Positions 1 through 7,534 of a stretch of 64,000 bases of DNA are shown piece after piece (the stretch's first letter is position 1; every line of letters begins with the position of its first letter). The translations under genes were made by a program, and so were the position numbers. The DNA is from Frondihabitans australicus (GTDB lineage: Bacteria > Actinomycetota > Actinomycetes > Actinomycetales > Microbacteriaceae): contig NZ_RBKS01000001.1 of assembly GCF_003634555.1 (NCBI RefSeq), positions 3,968,001-4,032,000 on the forward strand, written 5' to 3'. Below the pieces are notes generated by a model, which was given only the letters and a program-made list of their open reading frames with translations, was not told the DNA's origin and did no database searches.

Positions 1-148
1 TGGCCTGCGCCGTGGCGAGGTCGTCGAACTCGTAGGCCGCGGTCTGGTAGATCGGCGTGGCGACGGTGTTCTGAGCCTCGCGGGGCACGACTCCGCCGTG
101 GATCTGGGTGGTGGCGGGGCGGTCGGGCGCGAAGGAGTCGTCGGTCAC
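1..148 (-). CDS. O-acetylhomoserine/O-acetylserine sulfhydrylase-like PLP enzyme (N-terminal part)
   Basis: Only the first 49 codons lie in the window; the gene runs off its left edge. The reverse-strand reading gives a start of the MetY/MetB type: TQIHGGVVP, then TPIYQTAAYEFDD, which is the conserved N-terminal entry of Cys/Met-metabolism PLP enzymes (the PIYQT segment). Such enzymes join O-acetylhomoserine with sulfide to make homocysteine in the cytoplasm. The start is read as GTG at 148 because no ATG lies upstream in frame; a purine-rich GAGAGG directly abuts it, so the true start is not certain. It is divergent from the alpha/beta hydrolase at 245. The PLP lysine is outside the window, so the exact subfamily cannot be settled. 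Confidence 0.75.
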   Translation of the reverse strand, partial: MTDDSFAPDRPATTQIHGGVVPREAQNTVATPIYQTAAYEFDDLATAQA

Positions 149-211
149 CTCTCGAGTCTGCCTCGCCCGTGCGACAGGCGACAGGTGACGGTTGCATTTC
201 GTAACAAACCA

Positions 212-234
212 CTTCTCTCGGTGTCGGAGAGAGA
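212..234. promoter_or_regulatory. Small hairpin/inverted repeat in a divergent intergenic region
   Basis: TCTCTC at 214-219 pairs with GAGAGA at 227-232 around a 7-nt loop, in the 96-bp gap between the divergent metY-like gene and the hydrolase. It could be an operator or an mRNA hairpin just ahead of the start at 245. No regulator is named by the sequence. Confidence 0.25.
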
Positions 235-244
235 CGATCGGTGT

Positions 245-1003
245 ATGACTTCTTCCGCTTCGACAGCACCCCTCGCCCGCATCGAGCGCCTACCGGCCGC
301 CGGCGTCGTCGTCCGCGGCACCGTCGTCGTCCTCGGCGGACGCGGCGAGACCCCCGAGGTGTACGAGCGCTTCGCCGACCGGATCGCCGTCGACGGCTAC
401 CGCGTGGTCGCGTTCGGAGACGTCGCCGTCGATCACTCCGGAATGGTGACCGCGGCCGCGGCCGAGCTCGACGCCACCGAGGCGGGACCGCGGGTCGTGG
501 TCGCCTCCGACTCTGGAGTCGCCACCGCCTGGCGCGCGATCGCCGACGGCCGACTGGCCGCGACCGGCGTCGTCTCGGCCGGCGCGCTCACCGAGGCCGG
601 TGCCGGAAGCGTCGACGCCGCGACGGAGATCGAGGAGCGCACCACCTGCCCGGTCCACCGCGGCAAGCTGGCACGCGAGGGCGTCCTGCGCGAGGGCTCG
701 CTCACGAGCACCTCGGCGACCGACGAGGTGGACTTCGACCTCGCCCGCGGCGTCGAGATCCCCGCGCTGGTGCTGCACGGCGACTGCGACGTCATCTCGC
801 ACCCCCAGGACGCGTTCGCGGTCTACGACGCCCTGCCCGACGCGCGCCTCTACGCGCTGGAGAAGGGCAAGCACGACGTGCTCAACGACATCACACACCG
901 GCAGGTCGCGGCGGCCGTCGTCACGTTCCTCGAGCGCCTTCGGACCCCGGAGCTCGGGCTCCGCCCGGTCGCGCAGAGCGAGTACGCGTCGCTCTGCGGC
1001 TGA
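245..1003 (+). CDS. Alpha/beta hydrolase
   Basis: A 252-residue cytoplasmic protein with alpha/beta-hydrolase features: early beta strands (RGTVVVLGGRGE), a candidate nucleophile serine in ASDSGVA near residue 85, a late acidic residue in HGDCDVIS and a histidine in EKGKHDVLN, in the usual Ser-Asp-His order. The nucleophile elbow is not the classic GxSxG, so catalysis is likely but not certain. I chose the ATG at 245 over a longer in-frame reading from 98, because the latter would overlap the divergent gene start and has a low-complexity, uncharacteristic N-terminus. It is divergent from a MetY-like gene; a role in the same sulfur or ester metabolism is possible but unproven. Its last 16 bases, including the stop, are repeated just downstream (see 988-1026). 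Confidence 0.7.
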   Translation: MTSSASTAPLARIERLPAAGVVVRGTVVVLGGRGETPEVYERFADRIAVDGYRVVAFGDVAVDHSGMVTAAAAELDATEAGPRVVVASDSGVATAWRAIADGRLAATGVVSAGALTEAGAGSVDAATEIEERTTCPVHRGKLAREGVLREGSLTSTSATDEVDFDLARGVEIPALVLHGDCDVISHPQDAFAVYDALPDARLYALEKGKHDVLNDITHRQVAAAVVTFLERLRTPELGLRPVAQSEYASLCG

Positions 1004-1026
1004 TCGCGCGGTCGCTCTGCGGCTGA
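988..1026 (+). repeat. 16-bp direct repeat containing a stop codon
   Basis: GTCGCTCTGCGGCTGA occurs at 988-1003 and again at 1011-1026. The first copy encodes the last codons and stop of the hydrolase; the second lies outside the gene. This looks like a short local duplication. Confidence 0.85.
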
Positions 1027-1065
1027 GAGGCACTCCGCTTACACGTTTCTGGGGCGGTTGTCGCC

Positions 1066-1071
1066 TACTGT
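1066..1071 (+). promoter_or_regulatory. Candidate -10 box for the LCP gene
   Basis: TACTGT fits the actinobacterial TANNNT -10 pattern and would start a roughly 30-nt leader that carries the GAGGGG ribosome site ahead of the ATG at 1107. No clear -35 is visible. Confidence 0.35.
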
Positions 1072-1106
1072 GAACTCGGATCACGTTGTTCACACGAGGG
1101 GCGGCA

Positions 1107-2492
1107 ATGGCAGAAGACGGCACGAGCGCACTCCCGCGCGCCCGGAGGGCCGCCCGCTCCGGGCAGATCCGGCACGGCAAGCTCCACCACACGCACCCGA
1201 TCGCCAACGCTCTGAAGCTCGTGGCCGTCGCAGTGGTCGTCGTGCTCGTCTCGACCGGCGGGGTCGCCGCCTACGCGCTCCAGGACGTCCTGGGGTCGAC
1301 GAAGCCGACAGTCCACCTCGTCCAGCTGCCCGGGCACACCGCCACGCCGCTGCCGTCCGCCCCCGAGGGCGAGACGGTCGGCGAGGTCAACATGCTCGTG
1401 ATCGGCAGCGACACGCGCTCGGGTCAGGCGGGCTACGGCGACGCGGCCGACCAGGCGGCGTCGTCGGGCGTCGGCAACAACGACGTCGACATCCTGCTGC
1501 ACATCTCGGCCGACCATAAGAACGTGTCGGTGATCAGCTTCCCGCGCGACCTGGAGATCCCGATCCCGGCGTGCCCGACCTCCTCGGGCGGCTACTCGTA
1601 CGCGACCGACAAGGCGATGCTCAACACGGCGCTCAGCCGCGGGGGCAACGAGCAGCTCGGCCTGCAGTGCGCCGTGCTCACGATCGAGAAGCTCACCGGA
1701 CTCAACATCCCCTATGCGGCCAGCGTCACGTTCGCGGGCACGGCAGCCATCTCGACCGCGGTGGGCGGCGTCACGGTCTGCCTCGCGACGCCGATCGTCG
1801 ACAACAACGTCACCCCGAACCTCAACCTCTCGGCGGGCACCCACACGCTCGTCGGCGGCGAGGCCCTCGCCTTCCTCCGCAGCCGCCACGGCGTCGGCGA
1901 CGGGTCCGACCTCGGCCGCATCTCGAACCAGCAGGTCTTCATGTCGTCGCTGGCGCGGCAGCTGACCTCGAGCGGCACGCTCACCAACCCGTTCACGCTC
2001 TACAAGATCGCCAAGGCCGTCACCGAGAACACCGTCACCTCCGACACGGTGAACGCGAACTTCCTGCTCGGCGTCTTCCAGGCGGTGCGGGCGACCGGTC
2101 TGTCGAACATGGTGTTCCTGCAGTACCCGACCGGTGCTGATCCTGACAACCCGAACCGCGTCGTGCCGAACGAGTACGCGGCCCAGCAGGTGAACCAGGC
2201 GCTTCTCGCCGACCAGCCGATCGAGCTCTCGGGCACCACGGGCGACGGATCCACCGTCGAGCCGGGGTCGCCCTCCACGACGACGCCGACCACGCCGGCC
2301 ACGACGGGCACAGGATCGGGCACGTCGACCGGCAGCGGCACCTCGACCGGTTCTGGCACCTCGACCGGCACCTCGACCGGCGCCGCCACGACGCCGCCCA
2401 CGACCGGCTCGACGTCGACCGTGACGCTGCCGCCGTCCGTCACCGGCCAGACCGCCGCGCAGAAGACCTGCTCGAAGAAGATCCAGTACTGA
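1107..2492 (+). CDS. LytR-CpsA-Psr (LCP) family cell-wall glycopolymer ligase
   Basis: A 461-residue membrane-anchored protein. Residues 1-33 are cytoplasmic and basic, followed by one transmembrane helix (about 34-57, ALKLVAVAVVVVLVSTGG) and an extracellular LCP domain. The family core is visible: VNMLVIGSDTRSG, the SFPRDL arginine motif, and FLRSRHGVGDGSDLGRI, which carries the conserved Arg and Asp residues that bind the pyrophosphate of lipid-linked polymer. LCP enzymes transfer teichoic-acid-like or other glycopolymers to peptidoglycan. From about residue 370 a Ser/Thr/Gly-rich tail follows, ending CSKKIQY. The ATG at 1107 was chosen because GAGGGG lies six bases upstream; a TTG 21 bases earlier is also in frame. 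The gene stands alone, 19 bp from the convergent coaBC gene. Confidence 0.93.
   Translation: MAEDGTSALPRARRAARSGQIRHGKLHHTHPIANALKLVAVAVVVVLVSTGGVAAYALQDVLGSTKPTVHLVQLPGHTATPLPSAPEGETVGEVNMLVIGSDTRSGQAGYGDAADQAASSGVGNNDVDILLHISADHKNVSVISFPRDLEIPIPACPTSSGGYSYATDKAMLNTALSRGGNEQLGLQCAVLTIEKLTGLNIPYAASVTFAGTAAISTAVGGVTVCLATPIVDNNVTPNLNLSAGTHTLVGGEALAFLRSRHGVGDGSDLGRISNQQVFMSSLARQLTSSGTLTNPFTLYKIAKAVTENTVTSDTVNANFLLGVFQAVRATGLSNMVFLQYPTGADPDNPNRVVPNEYAAQQVNQALLADQPIELSGTTGDGSTVEPGSPSTTTPTTPATTGTGSGTSTGSGTSTGSGTSTGTSTGAATTPPTTGSTSTVTLPPSVTGQTAAQKTCSKKIQY
2319..2380 (+). repeat. Tandem coding repeat in the LCP tail
   Basis: Copies of GGCACSTCGACCGG start at 2319, 2337 and 2355, with a partial copy at 2369. 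They encode the GTSTGS-type low-complexity tail of the LCP protein. Such repeats are prone to slip and change length between strains. Confidence 0.8.
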
Positions 2493-2511
2493 TCCGGGGC
2501 CGGCCAGCCGC

Positions 2512-3738
2512 TCAGGCGGGAGCACCCCGCACGCCGAGGGCCGCCGTGAGCAGCGCGTCCGCCACGTCGGCCTTCGTCCCGGCCGCTTCCGCGACCACGT
2601 CGCCCGCGCCCGTGACGAGCACCACCGCGTTCTCGTCGGTGCCGAATCCCTGCGACCAGCCCACCGCGTTCAGGGCGAGCAGGTCGGCGCCCTTCCGTGC
2701 GGCCTTCGCGCGGCCGAGGTCGAGCAGCTCGTCGCGTGACGCCGCCGTCTCGGCGGCGAACCCGACCACCACCTGCCCGGGGCGCTTGTCTCGGGCGAGC
2801 CCCGCGAGGATGTCCGGGTTCTCCACGAGCCGCAGGAGCAGCGGCCCCCCACCCGACTTCTTGATCTTCCCGCTCTCGACGTTCTCCGGCCGATAGTCGG
2901 CCACCGCCGCCGCCATGACCACGATGTCGGCCTCCGTCGCCGCCGAGCGCATCGCGTCGGAGAGGGACTCGGCCGTCGACACGTCCACCACGGAGAGTCG
3001 CGGGTGCGGCGCGGGCGGCGGCACCTCCAGGTGCGCGGCGACGAGCGTGACGCGCGCCCCGCGCGCGAGCGCGGCGTTCGCCAGGGCGACGCCCTGCTTG
3101 CCGCTGGAGCGGTTGCCGAGGAACCGCACGGGGTCGAGGGGCTCGCGGGTGCCGCCGGCGGACACGAGCACGTGGAGGTTCGCGAGATCCTGCGCCCCGG
3201 CCCCCTCGCCGACGAGCGCGAGCGCGGCCTCGACGATCGCCTCGGGCTCGCTCATGCGCCCCGGGCCGGAGTCGGCGCCGGTCAGCGCGCCCGAGTCGGG
3301 GCCGACGACCGCGTAGCCGCGCGAGCGGAGCGTCGCGACGTTGGCCTGCGTCGCCGCGTTGGCCCACATCTCGGTGTGCATCGCGGGCGCCAGGAGCACG
3401 GGAGCCTTCGTCGCGAGGATCGTCGTCCCGAGCAGATCGTCGGCGAGCCCCGCGGCGAGCTTCGCGAGCGTGTTCGCCGTCGCGGGCGCGACGATGACGA
3501 GGTCGGCGGACTGTCCCAGAGCCACGTGTCGGACCGCGGCGACGTCGTCGTAGAGCGACGCGGTGACGGGGTTGCGGCTCAGCGCCTCGAGGGTCGGGAG
3601 CCCGACGAACTTCAGCGCCGCCTCGGTCGGCACCACGTGCACGTCGTGCCCGGCCTTCACGAGCAGCCGGACGACGCCGACGGCCTTGTACGCGGCGATG
3701 CCGCCGGTGATGCCGACGACGACGGTGAGGCGGTCCAT
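2512..3738 (-). CDS. coaBC: Bifunctional phosphopantothenoylcysteine decarboxylase / phosphopantothenate-cysteine ligase
   Basis: A 408-residue enzyme for two steps of coenzyme A synthesis: ligation of cysteine to 4'-phosphopantothenate (CoaB) and decarboxylation (CoaC). The N-terminal flavoprotein half starts MDRLTVVVGITGGIAAYKA and shows RHVALGQ with the catalytic histidine, VAPATANTLAKLA (PASANT-type motif) and PAMHTEMW, where many families have PAMN. The C-terminal half has SAGGTREPLDPVRFLGNRSSG and VVMAAAVADYRP, the nucleotide-binding CoaB signature. Length is normal. The start at 3738 begins the conserved domain directly; a longer in-frame reading upstream would run through the divergent NRDE gene. 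CAGACT six bases ahead of the ATG could be a -10 box for a leaderless mRNA. Confidence 0.95.
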   Translation of the reverse strand: MDRLTVVVGITGGIAAYKAVGVVRLLVKAGHDVHVVPTEAALKFVGLPTLEALSRNPVTASLYDDVAAVRHVALGQSADLVIVAPATANTLAKLAAGLADDLLGTTILATKAPVLLAPAMHTEMWANAATQANVATLRSRGYAVVGPDSGALTGADSGPGRMSEPEAIVEAALALVGEGAGAQDLANLHVLVSAGGTREPLDPVRFLGNRSSGKQGVALANAALARGARVTLVAAHLEVPPPAPHPRLSVVDVSTAESLSDAMRSAATEADIVVMAAAVADYRPENVESGKIKKSGGGPLLLRLVENPDILAGLARDKRPGQVVVGFAAETAASRDELLDLGRAKAARKGADLLALNAVGWSQGFGTDENAVVLVTGAGDVVAEAAGTKADVADALLTAALGVRGAPA

Positions 3739-3774
3739 GGGTCCAGTCTGCCCGCTCCGCGCGGCGGCGCCCGC

Positions 3775-3780
3775 TAGCGT
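3775..3780 (+). promoter_or_regulatory. Leaderless -10 box of the NRDE gene
   Basis: TAGCGT is followed by seven bases and the GTG at 3788; no ribosome site lies between them. Confidence 0.5.
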
Positions 3781-3787
3781 GGACACC

Positions 3788-4564
3788 GTGTGCACCGTCG
3801 TCGTGAGCCTCGAACCCGATTCCGCCTGGCCGGTCGTGCTGCTGGGTCTACGCGACGAGGCCGTCGACCGTCCCTGGGACTCCCCGGGCGCGTGGTGGCC
3901 GGAGCTCCCCGGCGTGCGGGGCGTCCGTGACCGCGAGGCCGGCGGCGCCTGGCTCGCGGTCGACGACGCGTCGTCGCGCGCGGCCGTCGTCCTCAACCGC
4001 CACGAGCAGGTCGCCGAGCCCGAGGGCGGCTACACCACGAGGGGTGTGCTGCCCCTCGAGGCCGTCTCGGGGCGCACCCGGGCGCAGGAGCCGACGACCC
4101 GCGCCTTCAACCTCGTCACCGCGTCGCCCGACGGAATCCGCTTCACGTCGTGGGACGGCCGCACCCTCGCGTCGCACGACCTCCGCCCGGGAGTGCACAT
4201 GATCACGCACGAGGGGCCTGATGTCGCCACCGTCCCGCGGGAGCTGCGGTGGCTGCCGCGGTTCCGGGAGGCGTTCCGGCCCGAGGTCGCGCCCGCGCCC
4301 GACGCCGCGCCGAGCGGCGTCGCGCCCGCCAGCAGCGCGGGTGACGACGCCGGCTCGTGGACCCCGTGGCTCGACGTCCTCCGCGAAAGCTCGTCGCTGC
4401 CGACGGACGACGACGAGGCGCTGTTCCGCAGCGACGAGGTCGACGGCCACCGGTACGCCTCGCTCTCGGTGTCGCTGCTCGCCCTGCGCCCCGGCGAGGT
4501 CGTGCTCCGGCACGCGCGGCTGCCGCACCCCGGGCATCTGGAGGGGCCGCTCGACTGGCAGTGA
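3788..4564 (+). CDS. NRDE-family protein (TANGO2-like)
   Basis: A 258-residue protein starting with GTG and Cys2 (MCTVVVSLE), the N-terminal Cys-Thr pair typical of NRDE/TANGO2 proteins and reminiscent of N-terminal nucleophile hydrolases. The family segments LLGLRDEAVDRPWD (the N/GRDE box), GGAWLAV and FNLVTASPDG are all present. Their biochemical function is unsettled; TANGO2-type proteins have been linked to heme and lipid handling. The central and C-terminal parts are less conserved, with a Ala/Pro-rich stretch near residue 175. The gene is divergent from coaBC by 49 bp and convergent with the MFS gene. The GTG start is supported by the conserved Cys2 and by the -10 box at the leaderless distance. 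Confidence 0.8.
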   Translation: MCTVVVSLEPDSAWPVVLLGLRDEAVDRPWDSPGAWWPELPGVRGVRDREAGGAWLAVDDASSRAAVVLNRHEQVAEPEGGYTTRGVLPLEAVSGRTRAQEPTTRAFNLVTASPDGIRFTSWDGRTLASHDLRPGVHMITHEGPDVATVPRELRWLPRFREAFRPEVAPAPDAAPSGVAPASSAGDDAGSWTPWLDVLRESSSLPTDDDEALFRSDEVDGHRYASLSVSLLALRPGEVVLRHARLPHPGHLEGPLDWQ

Positions 4565-4596
4565 GTCCCGCGGCGGACCGCCCGGAAGGCGCGCGC

Positions 4597-5985
4597 CTAC
4601 GCCGTGGCCCGCAGCGCCCGCGGCACTGCGCGCCCGCTGACCCCGAGGGCGACGAGCGCGAACACCCCTGCGACGCCGAAGCACGCCACGAACGCCGCGG
4701 GCGACCCCGCACCGCCGAGCACGCCGAACGCGGCGCCCGTGACGGCGAGCACGACGGCTCCGCCCGACGACTCCGAGATCGTCAGCGCCGACGAGTTGAA
4801 CCCCTTCTCGTCGTCGCCCGACCAGCGCAGCGTCAAGACCGAGAACCGCGGATACATGAACCCCATGCCGAACCCGGCCACGGCCCAGGCGACGATGATC
4901 ACGCCCGGCGTGAGGTGCCACAGGGGAGTGGCGAGGGCGGCCGCGATGCCGATCACCACGAGCGAGACTCCGATCCTGATGCCTCGAAGCTGCCCAGGCC
5001 GCGGCCCGAGCCGCCCCTGCACCCAGCTCGCGAACGCCCAGCTGACGGCGCCCGCGGTGAGGGTGACGCCGGAGGCCGCCGGCCCGAACCCGTAGAGCGA
5101 CGACAGCAGGTAGGGGATGTACACGTCGCCGCCCGTGAACGCCGCGCTCACGAGGCCGCGCAGCAGCACGAGCGTCGGCACCCCCGCGCCCGCCAGCAGA
5201 GCCCGCCGCGGCAGGAGAGGCCGCAGTGCGACGGCGAGGAGTGCGACGGCCAGGACGATGACCGGCACGGTGGCCCAGGCGGGCACCTCCGACAGCAGGT
5301 TGAGGGCGACGACTGCGGCGGCCGCGGCGAGCGACCACAGGATCCGGCCCGCGCTCCACGGCACACGCTCCTCGCCCGCGGCGGTCGCCGGGCCCGCCAC
5401 CCGGCCGAGGCTCGGCGCGATCATCGCCACCGCGGGCACGCAGGCGGCCAGCGCGCCGAGGAACACCCAGTGCCAGCCGAAGGCCTGGGTCACCGATCCT
5501 GCGATCACCGGCCCGACGAGCCCCGGGATCACCCACGCGGCCGCGAACCCCGCGAAGACGGAGGGGTGCAGCTCGGGCGGGTAGAGGCGGGCCACCATCA
5601 CGTAGAGGCCGACGATCATGGCGCCGGATCCGAATCCCTGCACCAGACGGCCGATCAGCAGCACCTCCATCGTCGGCGACCCCGCCACGATGAGCAGCCC
5701 GCAGCCGAACGTGATCATCGACGAGATCACGACGACGCGGGGGCCGGAGCGGTCGGCCCAGTTGCCGGCGACGACCATGCCGACGACGCTCGTGGCGAGC
5801 GGGGCGGCGAACGCCAGCGAGTAGAGCGCCTCGCCGTGCAGCTGACGCGCGACCGTCGGCATGACGGTCGTGACGGCGAGCTGCTCGAACGCGGCGATGC
5901 CGATGAGGGCGCACATGCCGAGCGTGACGAAGAGGTGCTCCCGGCTGAAGACCCCGCGTGGAGGGGCTACAGCGGCGGTGCTCAT
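4597..5985 (-). CDS. Major facilitator superfamily (MFS) transporter
   Basis: A 462-residue polytopic inner-membrane protein with about 12-14 hydrophobic helices. The loop 2-3 motif is NWADRSGPRVVV (MFS motif A, G-x3-D-R-x-G-R type), and helix 4 has GRLVQGFGSGAMIVG, as in drug/proton antiporters. Helix 5 carries PGLVGPVIAGSVTQAFGWHWVF, an export-type motif C. The likely role is proton-driven efflux of a small molecule, substrate unknown. It is divergent from the LLM monooxygenase at 6107; a shared task is possible but not shown. TAGGCT lies six bases before the ATG, so the mRNA may be leaderless. Confidence 0.88.
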   Translation of the reverse strand: MSTAAVAPPRGVFSREHLFVTLGMCALIGIAAFEQLAVTTVMPTVARQLHGEALYSLAFAAPLATSVVGMVVAGNWADRSGPRVVVISSMITFGCGLLIVAGSPTMEVLLIGRLVQGFGSGAMIVGLYVMVARLYPPELHPSVFAGFAAAWVIPGLVGPVIAGSVTQAFGWHWVFLGALAACVPAVAMIAPSLGRVAGPATAAGEERVPWSAGRILWSLAAAAAVVALNLLSEVPAWATVPVIVLAVALLAVALRPLLPRRALLAGAGVPTLVLLRGLVSAAFTGGDVYIPYLLSSLYGFGPAASGVTLTAGAVSWAFASWVQGRLGPRPGQLRGIRIGVSLVVIGIAAALATPLWHLTPGVIIVAWAVAGFGMGFMYPRFSVLTLRWSGDDEKGFNSSALTISESSGGAVVLAVTGAAFGVLGGAGSPAAFVACFGVAGVFALVALGVSGRAVPRALRATA

Positions 5986-5991
5986 GCGGCC

Positions 5992-5997
5992 AGCCTA
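5992..5997 (-). promoter_or_regulatory. Leaderless -10 box of the MFS gene
   Basis: On the minus strand TAGGCT is followed by GGCCGC and the ATG at 5985. There is no ribosome-binding site. Confidence 0.5.
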
Positions 5998-6106
5998 CGT
6001 CCCGTGTCACACACGGTCACATTGGGGAGCCGCTTATGCGATTCATAGACCTGGGGAGAACACTCATGAGCGTACGAAATCGTCCGGAGACGAGCGGAGA
6101 GACCCG

Positions 6107-7468
6107 ATGACCGATCGACAGCTGCACCTCGGCGTGATCCTGACGGGCGCCGGAGGCCCCGGCCGCCCCAAGACCTGGCTCTACGACGACCTGCCCCTCG
6201 ACTCCAGCGTCAACGTCGACTGGTACATCGAGCTCTCGCAGCTGGCCGAGAAGGGCAAGCTCGACCTCGTCTTCATCGTCGACAGCCAGTTCATCACCCC
6301 GAACTCGCCGCCCCACTACCTCAACCGGCTCGAGCCGTTCACGCTCCTCGCAGCGCTCGCCGTGTCGACGAAGAACATCGGCCTCGTCGGCACCGCGACC
6401 ACGTCGTACAACGACCCGTTCAACCTCGCCCGCCGCTTCGCCTCGCTCGACAACATCAGCCACGGCCGCGCCGGCTGGAACGTCGTCACCTCGGGCGACT
6501 CCGGCACCGCGGGCAACTACGGCCGCGACGAGCACTACGACTACGACACCCGCTATGGCCGTGCCCACGAGGCGATCGAGGTCATCCAGGGCCTCTGGGA
6601 CTCGTACGAGGACGACGCGTTCCCGCGCGATCGCGCGACCGGGCAGTTCTTCGACCCGTCGAAGCAGCACGCGCTGAACCACGAGGGCACGTACTTCCCG
6701 AAGGTCGTCGGGCCGCTCAACATCCAGCGCTCCGAGCAGGGCTGGCCGGTGATCTTCCAGGCCGGCGACTCCGACCAGGGGCGCGACCTCGGCGCGGCGC
6801 TCGGCGAGGGCATCTTCACCCACGGCGAGAGCTTCGAGAAGACGAAGGCCTTCCGCACCGACCTGCGATCTCGCGCCGAAGCCAAGGGCCGCGATGCCGA
6901 CTCCGTCATCATCCTGCCCGGCGTCCGCTTCTTCATCGGCGACACCGACGAGGAGGCTCGCGCTCTCGAGCAGCGCGCCAACGACATGAACTGGGACTTC
7001 GACCGCGCCCAGGCCGAGTTCGGCCGGGCGTTCGGCTGGCACGACTTCAGCCAGTACGACCCCGAGGCGCCGTTCCCCGACGTGCGCGAGATCGCCACGC
7101 TCGCCTGGAAGACCCAGGCCGACGAGGTCACCGACACCGCGCTGCGCGAGGGTCTCACCCTGCGCCAGACCGTGGAGCGGTTCGCCGCACCGCGCCGCGG
7201 CCACTTCGTCGGCACGGCGCAGCACGTGGCCGACCTCATCGAGGAGTGGTTCACCGGCGAGGCGACCGACGGCTTCAACATCTACGTCGAGCAGCCCGCG
7301 CAGTTCCGCCGCTTCGTCGAGGAGGTCGTGCCGATCCTGCAGCAGAAGGGCATCTTCCGCACCGAGTACGAGGCGTCGACCCTCCGCGGAAACCTGGGGC
7401 TGCCGATTCCCGCGAACCGCTACACGGCCGCCCGCGAGGCGTCTCGCGAGCACGCCGCGATCTCGTAG
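6107..7468 (+). CDS. LLM-class flavin monooxygenase, NtaA/SnaA/DszA family
   Basis: A 453-residue FMN-dependent (FMNH2-using) monooxygenase of the nitrilotriacetate/pristinamycin/dibenzothiophene-sulfone type, which is longer than plain luciferase-like proteins. Visible family segments are YDDLPLDSSVNVDWYIELSQ, AEKGKLDLVFIVDSQ, ISHGRAGWNVVTSGD (the hallmark RAGWNxVTS box) and QAGDSDQGRDLGA. It needs reduced flavin from a separate reductase, not seen here. The substrate is probably an organosulfur, chelator or aromatic compound but cannot be told from sequence. ATG at 6107 follows GGAGAG by about eight bases. A strong hairpin terminator follows the gene. Confidence 0.9.
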   Translation: MTDRQLHLGVILTGAGGPGRPKTWLYDDLPLDSSVNVDWYIELSQLAEKGKLDLVFIVDSQFITPNSPPHYLNRLEPFTLLAALAVSTKNIGLVGTATTSYNDPFNLARRFASLDNISHGRAGWNVVTSGDSGTAGNYGRDEHYDYDTRYGRAHEAIEVIQGLWDSYEDDAFPRDRATGQFFDPSKQHALNHEGTYFPKVVGPLNIQRSEQGWPVIFQAGDSDQGRDLGAALGEGIFTHGESFEKTKAFRTDLRSRAEAKGRDADSVIILPGVRFFIGDTDEEARALEQRANDMNWDFDRAQAEFGRAFGWHDFSQYDPEAPFPDVREIATLAWKTQADEVTDTALREGLTLRQTVERFAAPRRGHFVGTAQHVADLIEEWFTGEATDGFNIYVEQPAQFRRFVEEVVPILQQKGIFRTEYEASTLRGNLGLPIPANRYTAAREASREHAAIS

Positions 7469-7496
7469 GCGACTCCCAGCCGATCCATCGACTCTC

Positions 7497-7526
7497 GAAA
7501 GGCCCCGTTCTACGACGGGGTCTTTC
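7497..7526 (+). terminator. Intrinsic terminator after the LLM monooxygenase
   Basis: GAAAGGCCCCGT pairs with ACGGGGTCTTTC (one G-T or G-A mismatch) around a six-base loop, followed by a pyrimidine-rich stretch. It ends only eight bases before the next ATG at 7535, so the following gene needs its own start signal there. Confidence 0.75.
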
Positions 7527-7534
7527 CTAGTCTC

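Noticed and set aside
98-244. N-terminal extension of the first hydrolase
   Set aside because: It overlaps the divergent metY-like start and has a Gly/Val-rich start unlike hydrolases; the ATG at 245 is better.
2700-3740. Loss of a key residue in CoaC (PAMH in place of PAMN)
   Set aside because: As far as I recall this form occurs in other actinobacterial CoaBC proteins, so I do not treat it as damage.
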